The notes beneath the pieces were generated by a model. The model was not told where the DNA came from, searched no databases, and saw only the letters and a program-made list of their open reading frames with translations. 64,000 nt of DNA, taken from the NCBI GenBank assembly GCA_020442165.1, contig JAGRKV010000045.1, positions 62,001-126,000 on the forward strand. Direction: 5' to 3'. Origin of the DNA: Hyphomicrobiaceae bacterium (GTDB lineage: Bacteria > Pseudomonadota > Alphaproteobacteria > Rhizobiales > Hyphomicrobiaceae). How positions within the stretch are numbered: position 1 is the stretch's first letter; each line of letters starts with the position of its first letter. Position numbers and translations under genes: made by a program. Of the stretch, positions 44,978 through 53,904 are shown piece by piece.

Positions 44978-45015
44978 CCGCAATCGTCCTTGGCAGGAAA
45001 GCATCGCCAGCATAG

Positions 45016-45678
<663 letters not shown>

Positions 45679-45708
45679 CCGGCATCAGCGAACATATCTG
45701 CGCCTTGA

Positions 45709-45735
45709 AAACCCGGTTATACAACGACCGGGTTT
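45709..45735 (+). promoter_or_regulatory. Hairpin in the glnB-glnA spacer
   Basis: A perfect 9-bp stem (AAACCCGGT with ACCGGGTTT, loop 9) lies between glnB and glnA and ends in TTT. It could partly end transcription or protect the glnB message, giving different amounts of the two proteins; this is inferred. Confidence 0.5.
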
Positions 45736-45802
45736 CGGCTTAAATAGACACGCATCACCATAAATCACGAAAAATCGAAGCGCTCGCAATAGGGGAGACC
45801 TC

Positions 45803-47212
45803 ATGAAAACAGCAGGCGACGTCGTAAAAACGCTCAAGGAGAAGGACGTCAAATTCGTCGACCTTCGCTTCACCGATACCAGAGGCAAGATGCAGCATGT
45901 GACGGCCGACGTCACTTGCGTCGACGAATCCATCTTCACCGATGGCTATGCCTTCGACGGCTCGTCGATCGCCGGCTGGAAGTCTATCGAAGCATCCGAC
46001 ATGCTGCTGATGCCGGACGCAGCGTCGGCACATATTGATCCCTTCTTCGCGCAGACGACCATGGCGCTGTTCTGCGACGTACTGGAGCCATCGACCGGCG
46101 AGATGTACGAGCGCGATCCGCGTTCGATCGCCAAGAAGTCACTCGCCTACTTGGCCTCGCTGGGCATTGGCGACAACGTCTACTTCGGTCCGGAAGCCGA
46201 GTTCTTCATTTTCGACGACGTACGCTTCAAGGCCGATCCCTACAACACCGGCTTCAAGGTCGACTCCACCGAGCTGCCATCCAACATGGACACGGTCTAT
46301 GAGATGGGCAACCTCGGCCATCGTCCGCGGACCAAGGGCGGCTACTTCCCCGTCCCGCCGATCGACAGCTGCCAGGACATCCGTTCGGAAATGCTGTCCG
46401 TCATGGCTGAGATGGGTGTCGTCGTCGAAAAGCATCACCACGAGGTGGCTTCCGCCCAGCACGAACTCGGCGTCAAGTTCGGCCCGATGATTCAGATGGC
46501 CGACGGCATGCAGATCTACAAGTACGTCGTCCACAATGTTGCCCAGGCCTATGGCAAGACGGCGACCTTCATGCCCAAGCCGATCTTCGGTGACAACGGT
46601 TCGGGCATGCACGTCCACCAGTCGATCTGGAAGGGCGACACGCCGATGTTTGCCGGCAACAAGTATGCCGATCTCTCCGAGACCTGCCTCTACTACATCG
46701 GCGGCATCCTCAAGCACGCCAAATCGATCAACGCCTTCACCAACCCGTCTACGAACTCGTACAAGCGCCTGGTTCCAGGCTACGAGGCGCCGGTGCTGCT
46801 CGCCTACTCGGCGCGCAACCGCTCCGCTTCTTGCCGCATCCCGCATGTCACGAGCCCGAAGGCGAAGCGCATCGAGGTCCGCTTCCCGGATCCGGCCGCC
46901 AATCCGTATCTCGCCTTCACGGCGATGCTGATGGCCGGCCTCGACGGCATCACCAACAAGATCGATCCCGGCCCGGCGATGGACAAGAACCTCTACGATC
47001 TGCCGCCGGCCGAGCTGGCACAGATCCCGACGGTTTGCGGCTCGCTGCGCGAAGCTCTGAAGAGCCTCGACGAGGACCGCAGCTTCCTCAAGATGGGCGG
47101 TGTCATGTCGGACGACATGATCGATGCCTACATCGAGCTGAAGATGGAAGAGAACATGAAGTACGAGATGACGCCGCACCCGGTCGAGTTCGACATGTAC
47201 TACTCGGTGTAA
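45803..47212 (+). CDS. glnA: Glutamine synthetase type I
   Basis: GlnA makes glutamine from glutamate, ammonia and ATP as a dodecamer. The 469-residue protein carries [31 protein letters not shown], the ATP/Glu-site stretch [26 protein letters not shown], the [18 protein letters not shown] segment and the adenylylation Tyr in [10 protein letters not shown]. This places it in the adenylylated GSI-beta class. AGGGGAG precedes the ATG. A terminator follows 32 bases after the stop. Confidence 0.98.
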   Translation: MKTAGDVVKTLKEKDVKFVDLRFTDTRGKMQHVTADVTCVDESIFTDGYAFDGSSIAGWKSIEASDMLLMPDAASAHIDPFFAQTTMALFCDVLEPSTGEMYERDPRSIAKKSLAYLASLGIGDNVYFGPEAEFFIFDDVRFKADPYNTGFKVDSTELPSNMDTVYEMGNLGHRPRTKGGYFPVPPIDSCQDIRSEMLSVMAEMGVVVEKHHHEVASAQHELGVKFGPMIQMADGMQIYKYVVHNVAQAYGKTATFMPKPIFGDNGSGMHVHQSIWKGDTPMFAGNKYADLSETCLYYIGGILKHAKSINAFTNPSTNSYKRLVPGYEAPVLLAYSARNRSASCRIPHVTSPKAKRIEVRFPDPAANPYLAFTAMLMAGLDGITNKIDPGPAMDKNLYDLPPAELAQIPTVCGSLREALKSLDEDRSFLKMGGVMSDDMIDAYIELKMEENMKYEMTPHPVEFDMYYSV

Positions 47213-47243
47213 GCGTCACTCGTCATTCCAAGTTGCAGAGAGA

Positions 47244-47273
47244 AAAGCCCGGACAGAGATGTCCGGGCTTTTT
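47244..47273 (+). terminator. Intrinsic terminator of the glnBA operon
   Basis: A 12-bp perfect stem (AAAGCCCGGACA with TGTCCGGGCTTT) around a GAGA loop is followed by TTTTT overlapping the stem end. It lies 32 bases after the glnA stop and also faces the convergent DUF3592 gene. Confidence 0.93.
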
Positions 47274-47321
47274 GCATATGGTCTGTTCTTCTGGTCAAGA
47301 TATGAACTGGCACTGAGCCAA

Positions 47322-47879
47322 CTATCTCGCGGGCTGCAATGTCCGGCGACGGCGCAACCATCGCACATACCGGTAGGCCGACAATCCGAGATAGGGCAAC
47401 AGCAGCGCCGCCGCTCCCAACACCCCGAATACCCCTGCCATTTCCCTGTAGAGAGCGGCCCGCCAACCGTTGATTATCGGTTGTGACGGATCATACAGGA
47501 CTTCGATCACATCGCCTTTGGAGACAGACTCCGGTTGCACGCTGTTTTTAGTAGACTTTCCATGGATTGTATCGCCTGCCACCTTAAAGCGGTAACCGAC
47601 GGTCGTTATGAACTTCTCGCCGCGCCCCGTGAGCTTCTTGACGTCGACGGTGTCGACAATGGCCGTGGTCGATACGCCGCGAGCCAACAACGATCGCGCC
47701 GTTGAATATTTCGGATAATTCAGCGCCATCATCGAAACGCCGAGCAGCCCCAGGAGAAAGACGGCCAAAACGACGTGCTTATAGTGCGTAGACAAGGGAT
47801 GCTTTTCGCCCGCCTCGTCGAATTTCTCCTGGTTGAATAACGTCGATGATCCGACGCGGGCAAGGATCTTATTCAGCAC
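47322..47879 (-). CDS. DUF3592 domain membrane protein
   Basis: The 185-residue product has an N-terminal helix (about 34-53, HVVLAVFLLGLLGVSMMALNY), a periplasmic beta domain with TTAIVDTVDVKKLTG, VGYRFKVAGDTIHG and GDVIEVLYDPSQPIING, and a second helix near the C-terminus (VFGVLGAAALLLPYLGLSAY). That is the DUF3592 layout. The role is unknown. The start codon is GTG at 47879. Confidence 0.85.
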   Translation of the reverse strand: MLNKILARVGSSTLFNQEKFDEAGEKHPLSTHYKHVVLAVFLLGLLGVSMMALNYPKYSTARSLLARGVSTTAIVDTVDVKKLTGRGEKFITTVGYRFKVAGDTIHGKSTKNSVQPESVSKGDVIEVLYDPSQPIINGWRAALYREMAGVFGVLGAAALLLPYLGLSAYRYVRWLRRRRTLQPAR

Positions 47880-48051
47880 GACAGGACGCCTTTCCAGCCA
47901 GACGCAGTTGCGTACTTCTCCCCGCTAGAATCGTCGATGGGACGTAAACACGCAAGAGCCGACGTGCAGCAACCGGCCCATATGGCGACCTTGGGGTGTA
48001 AGCCATGAGCCCTCGCCCATGTCGCGCCAGAGTTTCAAACCCGCCAAAGCG

Positions 48052-48246
48052 CCCGTCATGGCATATCGAAGTGAACGAGCACCGCAGCGTTGGCGATAAC
48101 GATAGGATCGCCGCCGTTCGGGCCCGGCACTTCCAGGCCGCCTTCCTCAGCAGACTTTCATGGTTCCGAAAGGGAGCCCGCGCGCCTTACCAATCATCTT
48201 GAGCAGGTGGGGGCTCGAATGGCGGATGGCGTCGTTGCGGCCGCGA
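48052..48246 (-). pseudogene. Decayed copy of the Lin0512-family gene
   Basis: This stretch is a broken duplicate of the intact gene at 48920-49261. The last 32 or so codons (bases 48052-48147) match almost perfectly, down to the stop codon. The upstream part still encodes AIRHSSPHLLKMIGKARG, matching AIRHSSLHLFKAVGKSRD. Between them about 24 codons are missing in frame (after KARG reading continues at LPFGT), and a 2-base loss then shifts the frame to an early stop after KVC. The first third of the gene is not present. It cannot make a functional protein. Confidence 0.88.
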
Positions 48247-48288
48247 TGTGAGTGCAAGCACAATCCAGGCTTCACTGGCGCTCGTATC

Positions 48289-48657
48289 TTAGTCCAGGCT
48301 TGTTTGCGGTGGCGCAGGCATTGGTGGGAAGCCTGGGAAGGTATCATCGCCTCGTTTGCATTTGCCTTTCGTCCATCTGCGCTTTGCGTTGTTGAAGTCT
48401 GCATTCAACGACTGAATTTTCCGGTGCATACTGAAGCACTCATGCTTCATCGCGCTGGTCTGCAGCTTGCCTCTGCACAGTTGATTGAAACTGACGATCA
48501 GCGGCGCTGCGGTGACTGCGGCAGTCGAAGCGATTGCAACTAGCTTGGCGCAATCCGTCCGCGACAGCGTTTCGGCGCGAAGTCCCGACGCCTGGAAATG
48601 GAACACTACGGCAACCAAGAAAAGCAAGAAAGCTACTTTCGAATTAGCAAATTTCAT
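48289..48657 (-). CDS. Small secreted protein, unknown family
   Basis: The 122-residue product begins MKFANSKVAFLLFLVAVVFHF with a signal peptide ending near ASGLRA. The mature part has a helix-like region with five cysteines (RTDCAKLV, FNQLCRGK, KHECFSMH, KGKC) and a Pro-rich end (FPGFPPMPAPPQTSLD). A GGTGA motif precedes the ATG. Base composition is lower in GC than its neighbours. It lies between the Lin0512 pseudogene and the intact copy, so it may have come in with, or been trapped by, the duplication. No family is recognised. Confidence 0.55.
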   Translation of the reverse strand: MKFANSKVAFLLFLVAVVFHFQASGLRAETLSRTDCAKLVAIASTAAVTAAPLIVSFNQLCRGKLQTSAMKHECFSMHRKIQSLNADFNNAKRRWTKGKCKRGDDTFPGFPPMPAPPQTSLD

Positions 48658-48919
48658 TGGTACTCACCTAACGAGTGGACCCGCGTCCGCAAGGCGCGGC
48701 AGCCCAATTTCTATCCTCCCATGCGACCGGCCGGTCTTGATTTGACCAAGTGTAACAACCTCATTCTCAATGGCAACCTCGGCAAGGTGCCGTTTGTTGC
48801 CGTGATATTGGCAGCAGCAATGATCGCAAGATCATTCTCGTGGAGACGGCTTTTTGCGTGGACGCTTCGGAGGAAGCGCCTTCACACGTCTCAAGCTGCG
48901 AGATGCGCTGCAATACCCG

Positions 48920-49261
48920 TCATGGCATATCGAAGTGAACGAGCACGGCAGCGTTGGCGATGACGATTGGATCGCCGCCGTTCGGGCCCGGCACTTCCAG
49001 GCCGCCTTTGTGCGTTTCGACTGTCACCGTGCCGTATGGCATTTCCGCTGCGACGGCGGCCTTGTCGACCTTGTCGGGTTCAGGGACACCAATGACGACG
49101 GTGATCTGCATGTCATCGCGCGACTTGCCGACGGCCTTGAACAGGTGGAGGCTCGAATGGCGGATGGCATCACTTACCGCGCGGCGCGCGGCCTTGGTGT
49201 AGTCGCGGCCGTGAACGTCGACACCCATGCCCATTTCCGTGACGCAGCGCTCAAGTGCCAT
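48920..49261 (-). CDS. Lin0512 family protein
   Basis: The 113-residue product begins MALERCVTEMGMGVDVHGRDYTKAARRAV and continues with DAIRHSSLHLFKAVGKSRDD, ITVVIGVPEPDKVD and VTVETHKGGLEVPG. It matches the Lin0512 family, which forms ring-like oligomers related to the cis-enamine/tautomerase-like folds; its substrate is unknown. I take the ATG at 49261, which gives the family N-terminus. It is 168 bases behind the large ATP-citrate-lyase-like gene on the same strand and could share its transcript. Confidence 0.85.
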   Translation of the reverse strand: MALERCVTEMGMGVDVHGRDYTKAARRAVSDAIRHSSLHLFKAVGKSRDDMQITVVIGVPEPDKVDKAAVAAEMPYGTVTVETHKGGLEVPGPNGGDPIVIANAAVLVHFDMP

Positions 49262-49429
49262 CGGTTCATTCCTCGCTCGGTGGGTGTTGCTTGGCTCGTA
49301 GCGCCAAGTCTCGGCTGGCGGGCGGCGGACCCACTGGTCAGTCAATCCCACCACCGCTGTCATGGCACGCGAGGATGGCTCGCCAGTCGTACCTTGCGCA
49401 ACGGTAAAGGCCGGGGCGGTCGGTGTCTG

Positions 49430-52156
49430 CTACACGACGAAGCCGCATTGTTCGATTGGCGTGCGGGTATCCATGTTGCGGCCACGGTTGATGTGATCGT
49501 CAATCTCGGCTGCCGCACCGATCATGCGGCCATAGAGGAAGATCGTGAACGCTGCGTTCTCCAGGTCCGCCTCGGCCAGTGTGCCGCTCTTGTAGTCCTT
49601 CCACAGCAAGGACAGCAGCAGGGCCGCGATGATGGCATCAACGTTGACGCAGAAGACGTAGGGCGAAGCGCCGACGTCGTAGAGCGCCTGCACAAGCTCG
49701 CGATAGAAGGCATGAAAGACGTTGTAGCTGTTGGTGCGCTCCATCTCCTCGGCGATGAAACGCTCACGCGGATCGAAGTTGATCGCCTTTCCCTTGAAGA
49801 CGGGGTGATGCACACCGGGGATGGACCGGCTGGGACGCCCCGCCTCTTTTGTTGCCGCCTTCTCGGCCTGGTACCCTTCCGCGTAGCGCAGGGCCATTGC
49901 CCGCAGATCAAGGCCATGATCGGGGCTCGTGGGATCGGCAAGGCCGGTGCTCTTGAACTGGTCGATTAGGAACGCCATGCCTTCATAGCCATTGCCGCCG
50001 TGGCTGTAGCCGGTGTGGGTCAAAAAGCCGATCATCGCCTTGTTGATCTGCACGCGCGCCGGTGTCTGGGGACCGTCGGCGGAAACGGCTCCTTTTGCAC
50101 CCTGGGCGGAAATTGCGCCTGGACCGTTTGAGATGAGCAGGCCGATCAGCATCTGCAGGGGTTGCGCTTCCGCATCCTTCGGCTTCTTGCCTGTGATGGC
50201 CAGATAGCACAGGTCCGCCATCGTCCATGAGCCGAAGCGTTCTGCCCGCGGGATGCCGCAAAGCATGCCGTACTGGTGGCCTTCCTTGGGGATCGTCGCT
50301 CCGACCATGACGCCATAGAGACGCAGATACCACGGCAAGGTTTCGGCCGTGAGGCGGCTGATCTTCTTGCGTACCAGCGGCTCCCACGCAATCGTCGCGG
50401 AGATCGCGGCAAGCAAGGCATCACGCGAAGGCCGCTGGTCGAGCGTCTCGATGAATTTCAGGAAAACCGAGCGGGAGCCACGATCGCGAACCGCCTGCAG
50501 TATCGCTTCGGGCCGGGGGTCTTCCGCCTCCTCGGGCGTCGCGCGGAACAGTTCCCGCGTCGCTTCATCGACCTGGATTTTCGAAACGTCGAAATCTTCA
50601 TCGCGCGCGTCGGTCAGGCCGGAGAAGGCAAACAGGTCGATCAGACGGCGCGTACATGCGAGCGCGCGTTCGACGCGCCTGGGTCCGATAATGGCGGCGG
50701 CGGCGGCCATGACGGTGTTGGGTGAGTTTCCGGCCTCACGGGCCGCATCGACGGCAATAAGGACTGCCGGATCGCGCACCAAGTTGACTTCCGCAGCGAC
50801 GGCAATATCGAGCATGGCGCGGTCATTGTCCGATCCGATCTCATGCACCAGCGGCAAGGCAAAGTTTGCTTCCAGCGGAACCCGGGCGAGATCAAGCACG
50901 CGATTGCCGTGCACCGAAGTGACCTGGGTTGAGGGATCGAGCTGTGTCGCGCCCGACTTGTCCTTCATGTTCTGACGCGGGACAACGGCACCGATCTGTC
51001 TTTTCAGGCCCGCGATCTGCACATTGTAGGGCGCCATTGCCTCAATCGGCGCGATTTCCAGTTCTGGCGGCAGCTGCAGGCCGCGATCATTCACCATCCA
51101 CGGTTTCAGAGACAGCGTTCCTTGCGGTGCGAAGTCAGGCGAGCGGCCGTTGAGCGCCATCACCGCGGTCAAGGCGTCGGGTATGTGCGAGATGTTCGTT
51201 ACCAGCGCGCCCTTAGCGGAATAGAGCCGGGAGGTATCCGCTGCTTCGGGATCGAAGATGCCTTCGGTGCCGAAGGCTTCGAGAAACCAGCGCTCCTTGT
51301 CCTCGGCGCTGTCGCCCGCGCCCGCCATGGCGCCGGCGTGGCCGACCGCGCGGGTGAGTTTTGATTTCCAGCGACCAACGACGCAGGCGACGACCGGCTT
51401 GCCGAAATCGACGCCGCGCTCGTAGTAGCCGCCGGGCTCGATGTAAAGCACTGCTGATCTCGTGCGGTCGTCGTTGCGCAGCGCATGCGCGAAGTCGCGC
51501 GCCGAATAGTGAATGTAGATGTCCTTGCCCGATGAGATCAGCGTTGTCGTTCCCCAGCCGGAAGTAGCGAGGTACTGGGCGATGGTGGTGGTGAAGCTGC
51601 CAGAGTTGGAGAATATCGCCACAGAACCCTTCTGCAGGGTTTCATCGGGTTTGTCGCCGCCCAGCGCGCCGCCGATGCGAACCCGGTTCCAGCTGTCGGC
51701 GACGCCAAGGCAATTGCCGCCGAAGATGTCGATGCCGTTGGCCTGGGCAAGCGCCCTTATCTCGCGGGCATCGTGAACGGAGACCTTCTCGGTGACGATG
51801 ACGATCTTGGTCAGGTCCGGATTGACGCGAATGAGTTCTGCTACGCCATCGCGCACGCCAGAAGGTGGCAGATAGACGACGCCAAAATTGAAGCGATGGC
51901 CTGCGTTGAGCGCCTCGCGCACGTTATTGTAGACGGGAATATCGCCTGACGGCGTCTCCAGAACCTGCCCCTGGCGGCCGGGCGACGTTCCGAACACGAT
52001 GTTGCCGCCGGAAAAGGCGTGGCTGACCGGCGATACCGTCTTCGATTCACCGCCGATGATATTCAGCACCGCAACGCGATCTTCGCGCGTGGCAATGTCT
52101 GCGAGAGATTGGATGCCGAGGTAATAGGGGAATCCAGCGATGCCTTGCCGGTACAT
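49430..52156 (-). CDS. ATP-citrate lyase-like large subunit (succinyl-CoA synthetase alpha-like plus citrate synthase-like), enlarged
   Basis: The 908-residue protein has an N-terminal CoA-binding/ligase domain related to SucD: FGTSPGRQG, GGNCLGVADSWNRVRIGG, FSNSGSFTTTIAQYL and the phospho-histidine motif VGHAGAMAGAGDSAEDK (His273). The C-terminal domain is citrate synthase-like: ADLCYLAITGKKPKDAE, YSHGGNGYEGMAFLI (His719), IPGVHHPVFKGKAINFDPRERF (His783/784), FCVNVDAIIAALLLSL (Asp840), LYGRMIGAAAEIDDH. This order and the final motifs match the C-terminal half of ATP-citrate lyase. Compared with AclB of about 605 residues there are some 300 extra residues between 345 and 640, including a helical part (AMLDIAVAAEVNLVRDPAVL) that itself looks citrate synthase-like. 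It follows the small subunit gene by 27 bases. Confidence 0.85.
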   Translation of the reverse strand: MYRQGIAGFPYYLGIQSLADIATREDRVAVLNIIGGESKTVSPVSHAFSGGNIVFGTSPGRQGQVLETPSGDIPVYNNVREALNAGHRFNFGVVYLPPSGVRDGVAELIRVNPDLTKIVIVTEKVSVHDAREIRALAQANGIDIFGGNCLGVADSWNRVRIGGALGGDKPDETLQKGSVAIFSNSGSFTTTIAQYLATSGWGTTTLISSGKDIYIHYSARDFAHALRNDDRTRSAVLYIEPGGYYERGVDFGKPVVACVVGRWKSKLTRAVGHAGAMAGAGDSAEDKERWFLEAFGTEGIFDPEAADTSRLYSAKGALVTNISHIPDALTAVMALNGRSPDFAPQGTLSLKPWMVNDRGLQLPPELEIAPIEAMAPYNVQIAGLKRQIGAVVPRQNMKDKSGATQLDPSTQVTSVHGNRVLDLARVPLEANFALPLVHEIGSDNDRAMLDIAVAAEVNLVRDPAVLIAVDAAREAGNSPNTVMAAAAAIIGPRRVERALACTRRLIDLFAFSGLTDARDEDFDVSKIQVDEATRELFRATPEEAEDPRPEAILQAVRDRGSRSVFLKFIETLDQRPSRDALLAAISATIAWEPLVRKKISRLTAETLPWYLRLYGVMVGATIPKEGHQYGMLCGIPRAERFGSWTMADLCYLAITGKKPKDAEAQPLQMLIGLLISNGPGAISAQGAKGAVSADGPQTPARVQINKAMIGFLTHTGYSHGGNGYEGMAFLIDQFKSTGLADPTSPDHGLDLRAMALRYAEGYQAEKAATKEAGRPSRSIPGVHHPVFKGKAINFDPRERFIAEEMERTNSYNVFHAFYRELVQALYDVGASPYVFCVNVDAIIAALLLSLLWKDYKSGTLAEADLENAAFTIFLYGRMIGAAAEIDDHINRGRNMDTRTPIEQCGFVV

Positions 52157-52183
52157 GGTTGTTCTGCTCGTCCTGCCGAAAGA

Positions 52184-53470
52184 TCAAGAATGTGCCGCCG
52201 GGTCGAGACCGATGGCCTTGGCCACCTGCTGGCGGCCGCCTGCGCGCATCCAGGCGTCAACCTTCCTGGCGTAGTTCACAACCTCGGAGATGGCGCTATC
52301 GAAGCCGAAAAAGCGGTAGGGCAGTCCGAGGCTTTCGCAGGTTTCCGACAGCGCGCCGAAGCCGCGGATCAGGTTGGGGCCGCCGCGCCCCACCACGACA
52401 TAGAGCGGTGTGGGACCTTGGGTCGAGAAATGCTCGCGCAGCGCATCGGCCATGGCGCGGAAGGTCTCATAGATGTCGGTGTTGTTCGACTTGCCGCCGA
52501 TAATGAAGAGGACGTTCGATTGCTTCAGAAAGTGGCGGTAGCAGATGGCCGCAACCTCTTTCATCTTCTCGTAGGGCGGGTTGCCGCCGAAGTCGGAAGA
52601 GATGACTGCGGCTTCGCCCAGCACCTCAGTGACGAGACTGTTGGCACCGCCGCCGAACGTGGGTGCGAGGATCGTTCCCTCGCTGTTGATGACGAAGACG
52701 TCGGACTGCCCCTGGTGGGTTCTGAGCTGATTGACCTCGTGCTCGAACTCGGAGAGGTCAGCGGCAAACAGGTGATCTGGCAGGTCAAGGCGTTGCACGC
52801 GGGGATCGTCGCGATCGAACTCCGCCTTGAAATCGCACGCAACCGGGGTCAAACGCCCGCCAGGACCAGGGCACATGCGGATCGGATTGAGTTCCAGCGT
52901 GGTCATCCCGTAGTGGTGGACCAGTTCCCAGAGCTTGGGCAAATGCTGCACGAGCGGCGAGATGATCTCGCGCGGGGCGCCAAGATCGGTCAATGCATTG
53001 GCGACAACGAAGGCCTTGAGGCCGGTCAACGCTTCGAAGGGAACAGTCGCGACGTCCGATTTGCCCAGTTCCTCGATATCGATGCCGCCCTTGTGGCTGA
53101 TGGTGATGGTCGGCGCGCGGTATCGCGTATCGTCGGTGATCGAGAAGTAAACCTCATGCTCGGCAGGCACACCCGCCTCGAACGTGACACCGTTGGCCTT
53201 GGCGATAGAATTGCCGTGCCGGTGCTCGACAAAATAGAGGCGTTCCTTTTCGGCAAGTGCCGTCTTGAGGTCACGCACCTTGCCGATGAGGCCGGATTTG
53301 CCCTTCTTGCCGACGCCACCCTTGAACAGCGGCTTGACGAACACCAGGCCATGACGTGCGATAAAGTCCTGCAATTCGTCTTCACTGGCACCGGGGCCCA
53401 GCACCTCGGCCGTAGGAAAATCGACGTGGCGCAGCAGGCGCGCGCCATAAAGCATGCCGGTCAACTGCAC
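52184..53470 (-). CDS. ATP-citrate lyase-like small subunit (ATP-grasp plus citrate-binding domain)
   Basis: The 428-residue protein has an ATP-grasp domain related to SucC: GLVFVKPLFKGGVGKKGKSG, HGLVF and GMTTLELNPIRM (metal and nucleotide site). It then has a citrate-binding domain of ATP-citrate lyase type: NSEGTILAPTFGGGANSLVT, SSDFGGNPPYEKMKEVA, VLFIIGGKSNNTDIYETFRA and VVGRGGPNLIRGF. With the next gene it should make the complex that splits citrate and CoA with ATP to acetyl-CoA and oxaloacetate. The start is a GTG at 53470 with GGAGGG about 8 bases upstream. Confidence 0.87.
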   Translation of the reverse strand: MQLTGMLYGARLLRHVDFPTAEVLGPGASEDELQDFIARHGLVFVKPLFKGGVGKKGKSGLIGKVRDLKTALAEKERLYFVEHRHGNSIAKANGVTFEAGVPAEHEVYFSITDDTRYRAPTITISHKGGIDIEELGKSDVATVPFEALTGLKAFVVANALTDLGAPREIISPLVQHLPKLWELVHHYGMTTLELNPIRMCPGPGGRLTPVACDFKAEFDRDDPRVQRLDLPDHLFAADLSEFEHEVNQLRTHQGQSDVFVINSEGTILAPTFGGGANSLVTEVLGEAAVISSDFGGNPPYEKMKEVAAICYRHFLKQSNVLFIIGGKSNNTDIYETFRAMADALREHFSTQGPTPLYVVVGRGGPNLIRGFGALSETCESLGLPYRFFGFDSAISEVVNYARKVDAWMRAGGRQQVAKAIGLDPAAHS

Positions 53471-53820
53471 GATCCGGACCCTCCCGTGGCAGGATCATCG
53501 GGTTTCGCAAGTCCCCTGCAGATCACCACCGTGCGCTACTGCCTTCCAGGAGCGGGCAACGAAGGTTGTCGCGCCGGGGCAGCTTGTTTGTGTTGTCGTC
53601 GCATGGGCTGCTACGCCTTACAGAAGCCAGCCTGCAACTGAAGTTCACTCTATGCGGCTTGCACGCCAACGTCAGGTCTTTTCGCGCCTTGTGCGCCTTC
53701 CCGCCGCAGAGTCGCTCGGACTGATGGGGTGGAACGCACACAGGCTGCGCATTGCTGCCCTCAAGTGCTGAAAAATTAGGCGTTGCTGCGTTGGTGACAT
53801 CCTGATCGCACACGCGGCTG
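53471..53820. other. Intergenic region, no gene recognised
   Basis: The stretch between the ATP-citrate-lyase-like operon and the nadV terminator. Short frames exist but have no ribosome site or recognisable product. It should hold the promoter of the leftward lyase operon; a -35/-10 pair could not be placed with confidence. Confidence 0.4.
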
Positions 53821-53850
53821 AAAAAGCCCGGAGGAGTTTTACTCCGGGCT
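53821..53850 (-). terminator. Intrinsic terminator of the NAD salvage genes
   Basis: A 9-bp stem (AGCCCGGAG with CTCCGGGCT) with an 8-base loop. Read on the - strand it is followed by TTTTT, and it lies about 55 bases behind the nadV stop at 53905. Confidence 0.88.
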
Positions 53851-53904
53851 CTTGTGTTGCGGGCTCTCCTCTTGGAACCCCTTCACTGCACATGCTGCGA
53901 TCGC

